Positions 1 to 6,620 of a DNA stretch of 8,700 bases are shown here, piece after piece. How positions within the stretch are numbered: the stretch's first letter is position 1; each line of letters opens with the position of its first letter. The notes beneath the pieces were generated by a model, which did no database searches, was not told where the DNA came from, and was given only the letters and a program-made list of their open reading frames with translations. Made by a program: the position numbers and the translations under genes. Origin of the DNA: Pseudomonadota bacterium. Lineage in GTDB: Bacteria; Pseudomonadota; Alphaproteobacteria; Rhizobiales; Xanthobacteraceae. The stretch covers positions 1-8,700 of the forward strand of contig JAEWHY010000123.1 in assembly GCA_023387555.1 (NCBI GenBank), given 5' to 3'.

Positions 1-704
1 GTGATGGCCTGCAGCATGCCCATGGTTGAGCCATTGCCCTGACCGAAGATGATATCGGCGCCGGACGCAATAACCGCTTCCGCCACACGCCGCCCGCCGC
101 CCGCATCGCCATAGGCAGCCGGACCAATGACGGCATAGCGGATCGGGATATCGGGACGCACCGACCGCGCCCCGCGCGCGAAGCCAGCCGACTGGGAATT
201 CCACGGCGGCGGCTCGGCCGACACGACGACGCCGAGCGTCCCCGACCGCGTTGCGCGGGCCGCCAGAATGCCGGCGAGATAAGCGCCCTGGTGGCCGGAC
301 AGCGTATAGTCGACGACCAGCCCGTCCTTGACCACCTTCTTGGGCGTGTCGACCACCGCGACCGGGACGTTGCGCTCGACGCCCACCTCAAAAGCGGTCG
401 CGTTGTAGCCGCTGGCGTGCGCAATGATGAAGTCGGCGCCGTTGGCCACCAGTTCGCGCATGATCGGCCGGATATCACCGTAGCCGATGCCCTCGGCGAC
501 CTCGATCGCCACACCCGTACGCTTCGCAGCCTCGCGGGCGCTTTCGATACCCTGCTGATTCCAGCCCATATCGGTGCCGCGATCGGCGGTCATGATCGCG
601 ATCTTGCGGATCTGACGGCCTTGCCCGAAGGCCGGCACGGCAGAAACCAGGAGACTGGCGCCAGCCAATCCCAAAAACGTGCGGCGTTCGACCGTTGACG
701 ACAT
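1..704 (-). CDS. BMP-family ABC transporter substrate-binding protein, Tat leader (partial, 3' end off window)
   Basis: This is the N-terminal 234 codons of a periplasmic solute-binding protein of the BMP/PnrA-like family, which feeds ABC importers, often for nucleosides or related ligands. The start ATG is at 702-704, preceded by AGGAG five bases upstream. The leader reads MSSTVERRTFLGLAGASLLV and ends near VPAFGQ. ERRTFLG fits the Tat twin-arginine consensus, so export of the folded protein is likely. The mature part opens with KIAIMTADRGTDMGWNQQG, the first strand and ligand loop typical of BMP proteins, and later shows GADFIIAHASGYN and IFGQGNGSTMGML, the repeated alpha/beta pattern of a type I periplasmic binding fold. 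Family members usually have about 330-380 residues, so roughly a third is missing. The permease and ATPase genes are not in view, and the ligand cannot be told from this fragment. Family call is fairly sure. Confidence 0.85.
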   Translation of the reverse strand, partial: MSSTVERRTFLGLAGASLLVSAVPAFGQGRQIRKIAIMTADRGTDMGWNQQGIESAREAAKRTGVAIEVAEGIGYGDIRPIMRELVANGADFIIAHASGYNATAFEVGVERNVPVAVVDTPKKVVKDGLVVDYTLSGHQGAYLAGILAARATRSGTLGVVVSAEPPPWNSQSAGFARGARSVRPDIPIRYAVIGPAAYGDAGGGRRVAEAVIASGADIIFGQGNGSTMGMLQAI

Positions 705-709
705 AGAGT

Positions 710-714
710 CTCCT
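710..714 (-). promoter_or_regulatory. Shine-Dalgarno site of the BMP-family gene
   Basis: AGGAG on the minus strand, five bases before the ATG at 704. It fixes the start that gives a complete twin-arginine leader. Confidence 0.75.
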
Positions 715-736
715 GAAAGCCATATATGACACTGTA

Positions 737-764
737 ACTTTAGCATTGCGCCAAATGCCGTCAA
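737..764 (-). promoter_or_regulatory. Candidate sigma-70 promoter of the BMP-family gene
   Basis: On the minus strand, TTGACG (759-764) matches the -35 consensus at five of six bases. It is followed after 16 bases by TAAAGT (737-742), which matches the -10 at four of six. Transcription would start near 730, leaving a short leader of about 25 bases before the ATG. Placement is good, but this is a two-box match only. Confidence 0.45.
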
Positions 765-852
765 AGGCGCCAGGCGGGATTGCGCGCAGCATAGATATTT
801 TGTCGCAGGACCGCAGGTTGTCCGCGCGCCTGCTGCGCCTCGAGGGAGGCCG

Positions 853-1848
853 TCAGCGTTCCTGTTCGATGATCGCGGCAATCGCCTTGATGCGGCCGCG
901 GGCAAATTGCGGCAGCCCGGCGCTGATGGAGTCGCCGTTGTTGAAGGAGCTCCGCCCCATCAGCAGTTGCGCCGGCACGAGGTTGCGCAGAATCGGAGCG
1001 CTCAGGAAATCGCGCTGCTTGGTCAGAATATCGCTGCGGATCGCGAGCGCCAGATAGACGGTCGCGATTGCTTCATTCCGTTCGGCCGGGTTCTCCTGGA
1101 TGACGGCCAGGATCTTGCCGGAATGGATCACCTGATTGACCCAGAAGATGCTCTGCTCGAACACGCCGCCGACCGGCGTGTCGATGCCCGTGAGCTCGCC
1201 GAAGCCGCCAAACTGCAGTTCGTCCGGAGAGCGCAATCTGATCTCGCTCTGAAAGTCGATGTAATCCGGGATCGGCTTCTTGGTCTCGTCGCGCAGCTTG
1301 TTGACCAGCATGATGCCCGCCGGAATTCTGCCTTCGAACCTGTAGCGCGACTGAAAGCAGGCGGCCGCATCCTGGCACCAGTTGCGCAGCGGCTGACGAT
1401 TATGCGCGGACGTCTCATTATTCGGGACCGCATCGGTGGCAGCGATCGGCCGGTGCTTGATCGCCGGATCGAGCTTTTCGAGGAAGGGGACGTTGGCATA
1501 GCGCGAAAGGTCGAACGACGACGCCGGCTTCGGCAGGCGGAAGCGCGCTTCCGCGACATACATCGACAGCCTGACGCCTGCAGGTTCCTTGAAGCTCGGA
1601 AACAGCGACAGAAAACGATAGTGGACCGGATACTTGCGCGTCCATTCGTCAAACGGAATCAATTCGCTCGCCGCATCGGTGGCCTTGTCGGCCCGCTGCT
1701 CGGCAAAGACGATGGTGCGACGATCCAGCTTGTCGAGCGGCACGGAGCCAAGCGACGCCGCCTGTTCAAGCTTGAACTCCGCGGCCCGTGCCACGCCGCA
1801 GCCGCTCAGAACAACTGCGGCAAGAACAACGGCTGCTGCAAGTCTCAT
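853..1848 (-). CDS. Predicted lipoprotein, unknown function, downstream of a class A PBP
   Basis: I do not recognise a family for this 331-residue protein. Residues 1-17 form a short positive start, a run of A/V/L and a lipobox LSGC with Cys17 as the lipidated residue. The following GVARA-AEF could also be a signal peptidase I site, so a soluble periplasmic form is possible. The rest is mixed alpha/beta without membrane segments. Cys158 and Cys164 are close enough for a disulfide. Aromatic-rich stretches lie around 76-122 and 226-240. The start ATG is 9 bases after the PBP stop codon, with only a weak GCGGGA ahead of it, so it is probably translated from the PBP transcript. That coupling suggests a job in envelope or cell-wall assembly, possibly as an activator or anchor of the PBP; this is inference. 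No clear terminator follows the stop. Confidence 0.75.
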   Translation of the reverse strand: MRLAAAVVLAAVVLSGCGVARAAEFKLEQAASLGSVPLDKLDRRTIVFAEQRADKATDAASELIPFDEWTRKYPVHYRFLSLFPSFKEPAGVRLSMYVAEARFRLPKPASSFDLSRYANVPFLEKLDPAIKHRPIAATDAVPNNETSAHNRQPLRNWCQDAAACFQSRYRFEGRIPAGIMLVNKLRDETKKPIPDYIDFQSEIRLRSPDELQFGGFGELTGIDTPVGGVFEQSIFWVNQVIHSGKILAVIQENPAERNEAIATVYLALAIRSDILTKQRDFLSAPILRNLVPAQLLMGRSSFNNGDSISAGLPQFARGRIKAIAAIIEQER

Positions 1849-1858
1849 TCAATCCCGC

Positions 1859-4726
1859 TCAATATGGCTGGCGCCCGAAGAAGTAATCCGGATCGACGCG
1901 GCGCGGGCGCCGGTATGGGTTATCATCCGGGAACTGAGGACTGCGCGGCTGAACGCGCTGTCCGTAATAATAGCCCGAATAATACCCCGGCTGCTGCTGG
2001 AAAAAGTCGCGGAAGCCGTAGCGGCTGTCATAGGGCCATGCCTGCACACGGCTGCCGTCCTCTTCATAGCCGGCGCGCCCGCGATCATAGTAATAATTGT
2101 CCCCGCGCGACACGATCCGATACCGGGTATCGCTGATCCCGCCGACGGCGTCACGGCGCAGATACTCGACGCTGCCGCCCTGCCCGCCGTACTGGTCGAC
2201 GTCGCCGGTATAAGGATCGACCCGTACGGCCACAAGCTGACGCGCAGCGTCTTTCGACGGACCACTCAACGCGACCTTCGGCGCGTGGGTGCGCCACACC
2301 GCTTCGAGGATCGGTTCAAACATCGGCAGGGCGACTCGCGCGCCAGTCTGGCCAGGGCCCAGCGTGCGGCGGCCCTCCGCATTGTCGTAGCCCACCCACA
2401 ACACCACCGTCACATCGTTGGTGAAGCCGGCAAACCAGGCATCGAGCTCGTTATCGGTGGTGCCGGTCTTGCCGGCGGCATAGGTCGCAAGGTGCTTGAC
2501 CGATCTTGCGGTGCCGCGTGACAGCACGCCCTGCAACATCGACTTGAGCTGGAAGAACGCCGCACGGTCGACGGAGCCGATCCAGGTTACGGCATTGTTG
2601 TCGGCCTTGAAGATCTGCCGCCCCTGGTGCTCGATGGAATCGATCACACGCGGGACCGGGCGTGCGCCCTCGTTCGCGATCGCCGCATAGAAGGCGGCGA
2701 GGTCGATCATCCGCAAGGGCTGCGCGCCGAGTATGAAGGGATAGAAGCGGCTGCACTCCTTGTAGAGCTGCGCCTCCACAGCCAGTTCGCAGATCTTGTC
2801 GAGGCCCTCCTCGGCACTGCCTTCGATACCGTTGGCCATCAGCTGGGCGGTCGCGAGATTGCGCGAGTCCTCGAGCGCGCGGCGCAGAGTGACCGCACCG
2901 CCGGATCCACCACGCGGCGCCCAGTAGTCCTTCGCGCGGGCGCGCCCGGAGCCGCCGATCGGCGGAAGCACGATCGGCGAGTCCATCACCAGCGTATTCG
3001 GCTGCAGGCCGTTACGAAGCCCGGCCAGAAAAGTGACCGGCTTCAGGGTCGAGCCAGGCTGCCGGGCGCTCTGGACGGCGCGGTTGAGCTGGCTTTGCGG
3101 ATAGGAGAACCCCCCCGTCATCGCAAGAATGCGGCCGGTCCGGTTTTCCATGACGAGCGCCGCACCCTGCACGCTCGGTCGCACCCGCAGTTCGGCGCGC
3201 GCCCCCTGCTTGCCGGCGGCTTCCCGAACGCGCACGTAGATCACGTCATTGACCTGCAGGGCGCGCCGGACCGCCGCGCTCCAGGGATTGAGCGGCACGA
3301 TCCGGCCATCCATCAGGCCGACATTGGTGACCTCGCCGCGCTTGCCGCGACCGTTTTCCAGCACGACGGCCGCCTGCCAATGCACATCGTAAAGCGGCAA
3401 CCGGGCAGCCTTGAGCGCGGTGAGCCAAGCCGGCTCGCCTGCCTCGCTACTCTCCGCCTTCGCCTTGAGCGCATCCGCGATATTCGTTTCCGGCCCCTGA
3501 AACTTGTAGCGCCCCGTATTCAGTTCGTAACGCGCCAGCGCCTCCTGCAGCACCGATTCGATCGCGCGCTGAAGCTCGGGGTTGATGGTCGAGCGCACGA
3601 CGTAGGACGAGGCATCGAGCGCACCAACGCCCGGGATCGAGCGCGCTTCCCTTGAAACGTGATCGACGAAGTGCAAGCCGATGTCCGGGCGCAGCCGTTC
3701 GTAGGGAACCATCGGCGGCAGCTGAACCTTTGCATCCACCGCCTCGATCATGTCGTCTTCGCGCATCCGGCCCAGCACATAGGCAAGGCGTGAGCGGGCA
3801 CGAGCGGCATTGCGATCGGGACTGAAATAGCTTGGTCCCTTCGCCAGACCCGCAATGAACGCGGCCTCGACCAGCGTCAGGGCCCCGACAGACTTCCCGA
3901 AATATCCGCGCGCGGCCATCTCCACGCCCCAGGCGCCGCGGCCGAGATAGATCGAATTGAGATAGAGCTCGAGAATCTCGCGCTTGCTGAGTGTCCGTTC
4001 GATCTGCGATGCGACGATGATCTCGCGCAGCTTGCGCTCATAGGTCACGTCGTTGCCGACCAGCACCGTCTTCGCGAGTTGCTGGGTAATGGTCGAGCCG
4101 CCCTGCGGCCGGCCCGGCTGCGCCAGGTTCCCGACAAAGGCGCGGACGAGGCCCCGTTCGTCGACGCCACGATGCTGAAGGAAGCGTTTGTCCTCGGCGG
4201 CAATGAACGCATTGCGCACCGTGTCGGGAATATCCGAAATCGATACCCAGACCCGCCTGTTCTCCGGGGTGTAAACTTCAGAGAACGGCGCCCCCTTGCC
4301 GTCCAGGATCAGCGTCATGCCGGGCAGCCTCAGATCCTTCAGGCGCCCGACATCCGGAATATCCTTCAGGGCTTCGTTGTAGAACGCGATGACCTGGGTC
4401 AGGTCGACCGGCGAATTCTCGACCCTCTCGCCCTTGCAATATTGTCGATAAACCGCGTGCAGGTCGGAAAAGGATAAGCCCTTCAGCACCTTGATCTCAT
4501 CGCCGATCGCGCCCTTGTCATCCATCGCGGTAGCGATCAGGTCATCGAGATTGATCTGCTCTATGTCGAAGGATTTCCGCATGTGGAGACAGCCCGCCTG
4601 CAGCAGCTGCTCCACCTCCGCCTTGTCGGAGCCGGCGTCGAACTCGGTCTTGATGGCCTCGGGCCGGGTCGTGGCCTGGCTGAAAGCAAGCGCCGTCGCC
4701 AGAATCTTGACGAGTATGATGTTCAT
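1859..4726 (-). CDS. Class A penicillin-binding protein (GT51 glycosyltransferase / transpeptidase), PBP1a-like
   Basis: This 955-residue bifunctional enzyme polymerises lipid II into glycan strands and cross-links the peptide stems in the periplasm. Glycosyltransferase motifs are EDKRFLQHRG (catalytic Glu178), GGSTITQQLAK (209-219), and RKLREI through ERTLSKREILELYLN (231-257). A region at about 445-515 resembles the OB-like insert of PBP1a. Transpeptidase motifs are all present: STLK with nucleophile Ser559, SRN at 621-623 and KTGTT at 753-757. About 140 residues of unfamiliar sequence precede the GT domain, with Cys46 and Cys97. The N-terminal hydrophobic stretch is short (about residues 3-16, with Lys7 inside) and ends in a signal-like AFSQA. 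Residues 876-955 form a tail rich in Tyr, Arg, Pro and Gln. The start is secure: the in-frame stop at 4775-4777 is followed by no ATG, GTG or TTG before 4726, although the ribosome site is weak. Likely cotranscribed with the downstream lipoprotein gene. Confidence 0.95.
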   Translation of the reverse strand: MNIILVKILATALAFSQATTRPEAIKTEFDAGSDKAEVEQLLQAGCLHMRKSFDIEQINLDDLIATAMDDKGAIGDEIKVLKGLSFSDLHAVYRQYCKGERVENSPVDLTQVIAFYNEALKDIPDVGRLKDLRLPGMTLILDGKGAPFSEVYTPENRRVWVSISDIPDTVRNAFIAAEDKRFLQHRGVDERGLVRAFVGNLAQPGRPQGGSTITQQLAKTVLVGNDVTYERKLREIIVASQIERTLSKREILELYLNSIYLGRGAWGVEMAARGYFGKSVGALTLVEAAFIAGLAKGPSYFSPDRNAARARSRLAYVLGRMREDDMIEAVDAKVQLPPMVPYERLRPDIGLHFVDHVSREARSIPGVGALDASSYVVRSTINPELQRAIESVLQEALARYELNTGRYKFQGPETNIADALKAKAESSEAGEPAWLTALKAARLPLYDVHWQAAVVLENGRGKRGEVTNVGLMDGRIVPLNPWSAAVRRALQVNDVIYVRVREAAGKQGARAELRVRPSVQGAALVMENRTGRILAMTGGFSYPQSQLNRAVQSARQPGSTLKPVTFLAGLRNGLQPNTLVMDSPIVLPPIGGSGRARAKDYWAPRGGSGGAVTLRRALEDSRNLATAQLMANGIEGSAEEGLDKICELAVEAQLYKECSRFYPFILGAQPLRMIDLAAFYAAIANEGARPVPRVIDSIEHQGRQIFKADNNAVTWIGSVDRAAFFQLKSMLQGVLSRGTARSVKHLATYAAGKTGTTDNELDAWFAGFTNDVTVVLWVGYDNAEGRRTLGPGQTGARVALPMFEPILEAVWRTHAPKVALSGPSKDAARQLVAVRVDPYTGDVDQYGGQGGSVEYLRRDAVGGISDTRYRIVSRGDNYYYDRGRAGYEEDGSRVQAWPYDSRYGFRDFFQQQPGYYSGYYYGQRVQPRSPQFPDDNPYRRPRRVDPDYFFGRQPY

Positions 4727-4953
4727 GAGCTGCCGCGTACCCGAATGCCGCCCCCGGCTTCGTGCAAACTCATTCTAGCTGAAGGCGGACAAAATAAGGA
4801 GGACTATTAAGCCGCGCGCATTTGCGTCGGAACGCAGACGGCTGCAATCAAACTGCGGCCGGAATCTCTTGTCCGTCAGGCCCGCGAATGCGACGGGCGG
4901 GCGACTGAACTATTGGGTGCCGAAGATCGCCCCTCTCGGGTATGAAGTGACGT
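4727..4953. other. Intergenic spacer upstream of the PBP gene
   Basis: These 227 bases separate the PBP start from the end of the 112-residue gene. Both flanking genes lie on the minus strand, so the PBP promoter should be here, but I see no pair of -35/-10 boxes with proper spacing. A TAGAAT lies on the minus strand near 4772-4777 without a partner. Two small inverted repeats (near 4819-4832 and 4880-4898) lack the T-run of a terminator. Confidence 0.5.
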
Positions 4954-5292
4954 TCACCTGCGCCCATGTCGGGGCACGAAAGGCAGCACCGGCACCTGGG
5001 ACGGCGAAGTCACCGCCTCATGAACCGGAATGAATTCGCCCCGGGCATTGACCGCGCTGGTCTGCGCCACCGCAACGGGCCGCAGACCGCGGATGTCGGC
5101 GTAGTCGATGACGAAATAGTCGCCGAACTCGTTCAGAATTTCCGCGAAGCGCCCGCGGCAGGTGATCTTTTCGGCGAAAATCTGCGCGGTCCGGGTCTCC
5201 ACGATCACGGATTCGCCGCTGCGGCCATAGGCCTCCAGCGCTCGCTTGAGCCGTTCGGCGCGCTTTGCAGCAATTGGTACGACATTGCTCAT
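4954..5292 (-). CDS. Hypothetical protein, 112 residues
   Basis: I do not recognise this gene. The protein opens with MSNVVPIAAKRAERLKRAL, a basic amphipathic helix. The middle (about 28-75) has alternating hydrophobic residues such as VIVETRTAQIFAEKITC and FGDYFVIDYADI, suggesting a small beta-rich domain. It ends in a Pro/Val tail, PSQVPVLPFVPRHGRR. There is no signal peptide or membrane segment, so a cytoplasmic location is likely. A long open frame on the opposite strand covers the same bases, but its translation is Arg/His/Gly-rich and looks like antisense shadow, while this strand gives protein-like sequence with normal hydrophobic patterning. The start lacks a good ribosome site. It is divergent from the response regulator gene and shares an upstream region of about 195 bases with it, which hints at, but does not prove, a signalling role. 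Confidence 0.6.
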   Translation of the reverse strand: MSNVVPIAAKRAERLKRALEAYGRSGESVIVETRTAQIFAEKITCRGRFAEILNEFGDYFVIDYADIRGLRPVAVAQTSAVNARGEFIPVHEAVTSPSQVPVLPFVPRHGRR

Positions 5293-5388
5293 GGCCCATT
5301 AACTCGAAATCCGGTTGGCTGTTCCCGTGCTCGGAAAATTGGACGGCTTGGACAGGCCGCAGGTTCAATGCCCTCCGTCGCGGCCGCG

Positions 5389-5404
5389 TTAACTTCGCGT
5401 TATC
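5389..5404 (+). promoter_or_regulatory. Candidate CtrA-binding box
   Basis: TTAA at 5389-5392, seven bases, then TTATC at 5400-5404 matches the alphaproteobacterial CtrA consensus TTAA-N7-TTAAC at eight of nine defined bases. The same bases also form a direct repeat, CGCGTTAAC and CGCGTTATC, with an 11-base period (one helical turn). CtrA boxes often overlap the -35 region. A GATAAC at 5419-5424 could be the -10, putting the transcript start near 5430. The site lies between two divergent genes and could act on either. The match is strong but rests on sequence alone. Confidence 0.45.
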
Positions 5405-5477
5405 CTCAATCAGACATGGATAACCCGGGCTTCCCTGGGGGTATCGGGCCCCTGACCGGACCGCGTCGGTCGCTTCG

Positions 5478-5483
5478 GGTGAT
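5478..5483 (+). promoter_or_regulatory. Possible ribosome binding site deciding the response regulator start
   Basis: GGTGAT pairs with the 3' end of 16S rRNA in the extended Shine-Dalgarno complement (AAGGAGGTGATC) and lies four bases before the GTG at 5488. The rival ATG codons at 5368 and 5416 have weaker or no such sites. Confidence 0.35.
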
Positions 5484-5487
5484 TATC

Positions 5488-6108
5488 GTGCAAGCTGCCG
5501 AACAAAAGCCGCGATCGCTGAAAAACGTCTCCGTCAATCTGCGTGACCTGACGATCCTGATCGCCGATTCCGGGACCTACATGCGCCGGGTCGTCTACGG
5601 GATGCTGCGCGGCTTCGGGGCCAACCGCATTCTGGAGGCAGCCGATGCGGCGGATGTCCTTGCCGCATTGATGCAGCAGAAGATCGACATCCTTATACTC
5701 GACGCGAAGCTGCCGCCGCAGGGTGGACTCGCCGTCACGCAAGCGATCCGCCGCAACACCGACAACGAGAACCGGACGCTCCCGATCCTCATCATGACCA
5801 GCGATGCGCAGCAATCGACGGTAAAGGAAGCGCGCGACGCGGGCGCCAGCATGGTCGTGGCGAAACCGATGTCGCCGACGACCCTGTACGATCGCCTGGT
5901 ATGGATCGCGTTCGACCGGCGTCAGTTCATCGATTGCCCGACCTATTTCGGGCCCGACCGGCGGTTCAAGATCGAGGGCTATCCGACGGGAGTCGGCCGC
6001 AGGGCGAGCGACAGGAGCATCGAAATCGCCGAGGCCACCGAGCCCAACCTCGGACAGGACGATATCGACAGTCTGTTTCAGGCTGCGCGTGCGGGACAGA
6101 GTGAATGA
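5488..6108 (+). CDS. CheY-like response regulator with FliM-like C-terminal peptide
   Basis: A single receiver domain with a C-terminal extension, 206 residues from the GTG chosen here. The receiver spans about 17-145: Asp27 is the surviving member of the acidic pair (the first is Ala26), Asp72 in DILILDAKLP is the phosphoacceptor, and Thr104 (IMTSD) and Lys126 (VVAKP) complete the active site. After the receiver come CPTYFGPDRR (150-159), a motif I associate with small alphaproteobacterial response regulators, and a flexible segment. Residues 188-197 read LGQDDIDSLF, very like the SQAEIDALL peptide by which FliM binds phosphorylated CheY. No DNA-binding or enzymatic output domain is present. 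The frame stays open far upstream, so ATG at 5416 (230 residues) or 5368 is possible; GTG 5488 is preferred for its ribosome site, the CtrA box position and where homologous sequence seems to begin. Its stop overlaps the next gene by ATGA. Confidence 0.85.
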   Translation: MQAAEQKPRSLKNVSVNLRDLTILIADSGTYMRRVVYGMLRGFGANRILEAADAADVLAALMQQKIDILILDAKLPPQGGLAVTQAIRRNTDNENRTLPILIMTSDAQQSTVKEARDAGASMVVAKPMSPTTLYDRLVWIAFDRRQFIDCPTYFGPDRRFKIEGYPTGVGRRASDRSIEIAEATEPNLGQDDIDSLFQAARAGQSE

Positions 6109-6620
6109 CCGGCAAGACGCCTCCGAATGTGCGGATCTTCTCCGTGAAGACCCGCTTCCAGGAGCTCGCGCAGCGCCCGGGCGGCGTGCCGCGCGACATT
6201 GCCATCCAGCAGGCGGAAGCCGGGATCGACGAATTCAGGTCCGAGTTCGTGGATTGGGTCGGCCGCGAACTGCAGGAACTGACACTGGCATTGCAGAAGG
6301 TCGATCGATCCGCTGACGACCCGCAACTCGACGAGATCTATGCCCGTTGCCGTCAATTGCGCGATACCGGCACCACCATGGGCCTCGCGCTGGTCAGCTT
6401 CGTTGCTGACAATTTGAGCAAGGTGATCGACACCGTCAGGAACGGCGCCCCCTATGATAGCGAGGTGATCGACTGTCACATCGACGCGCTCAACCTCGCG
6501 AGGCAGGACGCCTACCGCAATGTCCAGCCCGACCAGGTGCCGGAGATGACAAACGGCCTTCACCGCATGCTGGAGCGCGCAAGCCGAAGCCTGCCGGGGA
6601 AAGACGCGCCGCTCGGCTAG
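6105..6620 (+). CDS. Helical HPt-like protein lacking the phosphoacceptor histidine
   Basis: A 171-residue cytoplasmic protein starting inside the stop of the response regulator (ATGA overlap), so the two are translationally coupled. It is almost wholly predicted helix, with no signal or membrane segment. Residues 83-93, RQLRDTGTTMG, line up without gaps on the histidine phosphotransfer motif H-x-L-K-G-x5-G: Leu85, the basic residue Arg86 and Gly93 are kept, but Arg83 stands where the phosphorylated His should be. The following LALVSFVADNLSKVIDTV matches the next HPt helix. A later CHIDALNLAR (124-133) fits the final helix; its His125 is not in the HPt motif. The inferred role is a docking or inhibitory partner of a receiver rather than a phosphotransferase. 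Alternatively it is an unrelated four-helix protein. The gene is convincing; the fold is a motif-level guess. Confidence 0.75.
   Translation: MTGKTPPNVRIFSVKTRFQELAQRPGGVPRDIAIQQAEAGIDEFRSEFVDWVGRELQELTLALQKVDRSADDPQLDEIYARCRQLRDTGTTMGLALVSFVADNLSKVIDTVRNGAPYDSEVIDCHIDALNLARQDAYRNVQPDQVPEMTNGLHRMLERASRSLPGKDAPLG

Noticed and set aside
705..852. Terminator after the lipoprotein gene
   Set aside because: Only four-base stems such as GGAC/GTCC and GCGC/GCGC are found, without a T-run.
907..2136. Plus-strand open frame of 409 residues opposite the lipoprotein gene
   Set aside because: The translation is Arg/Asp-rich shadow sequence of high-GC coding DNA; the minus strand encodes a signal peptide and a coherent protein.
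2627..3655. Plus-strand open frame of 342 residues opposite the PBP gene
   Set aside because: It lies fully antisense to the conserved PBP catalytic domains and has no domain-like sequence.
4796..4802. Perfect AAGGAGG on the plus strand in the spacer upstream of the PBP
   Set aside because: No start codon follows at a useful distance and no plus-strand gene begins there.
4819..4832. Small hairpin TGCGT-TCCG-ACGCA on the minus strand
   Set aside because: A five-base stem in GC-rich DNA is expected by chance, and the T-rich stretch is some 20 bases further on.
4880..4898. Inverted repeat GCCCG/CGGGC as terminator of the 112-residue gene
   Set aside because: The stem is about six pairs including a wobble, and no T-run follows on the minus strand.
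4966..5487. Long upstream extension of the response regulator frame on the plus strand, open from 4966
   Set aside because: Its translation is Arg/His/Gly-rich and unlike a protein domain, it lies opposite the 112-residue gene, and it would run through the CtrA-like box.
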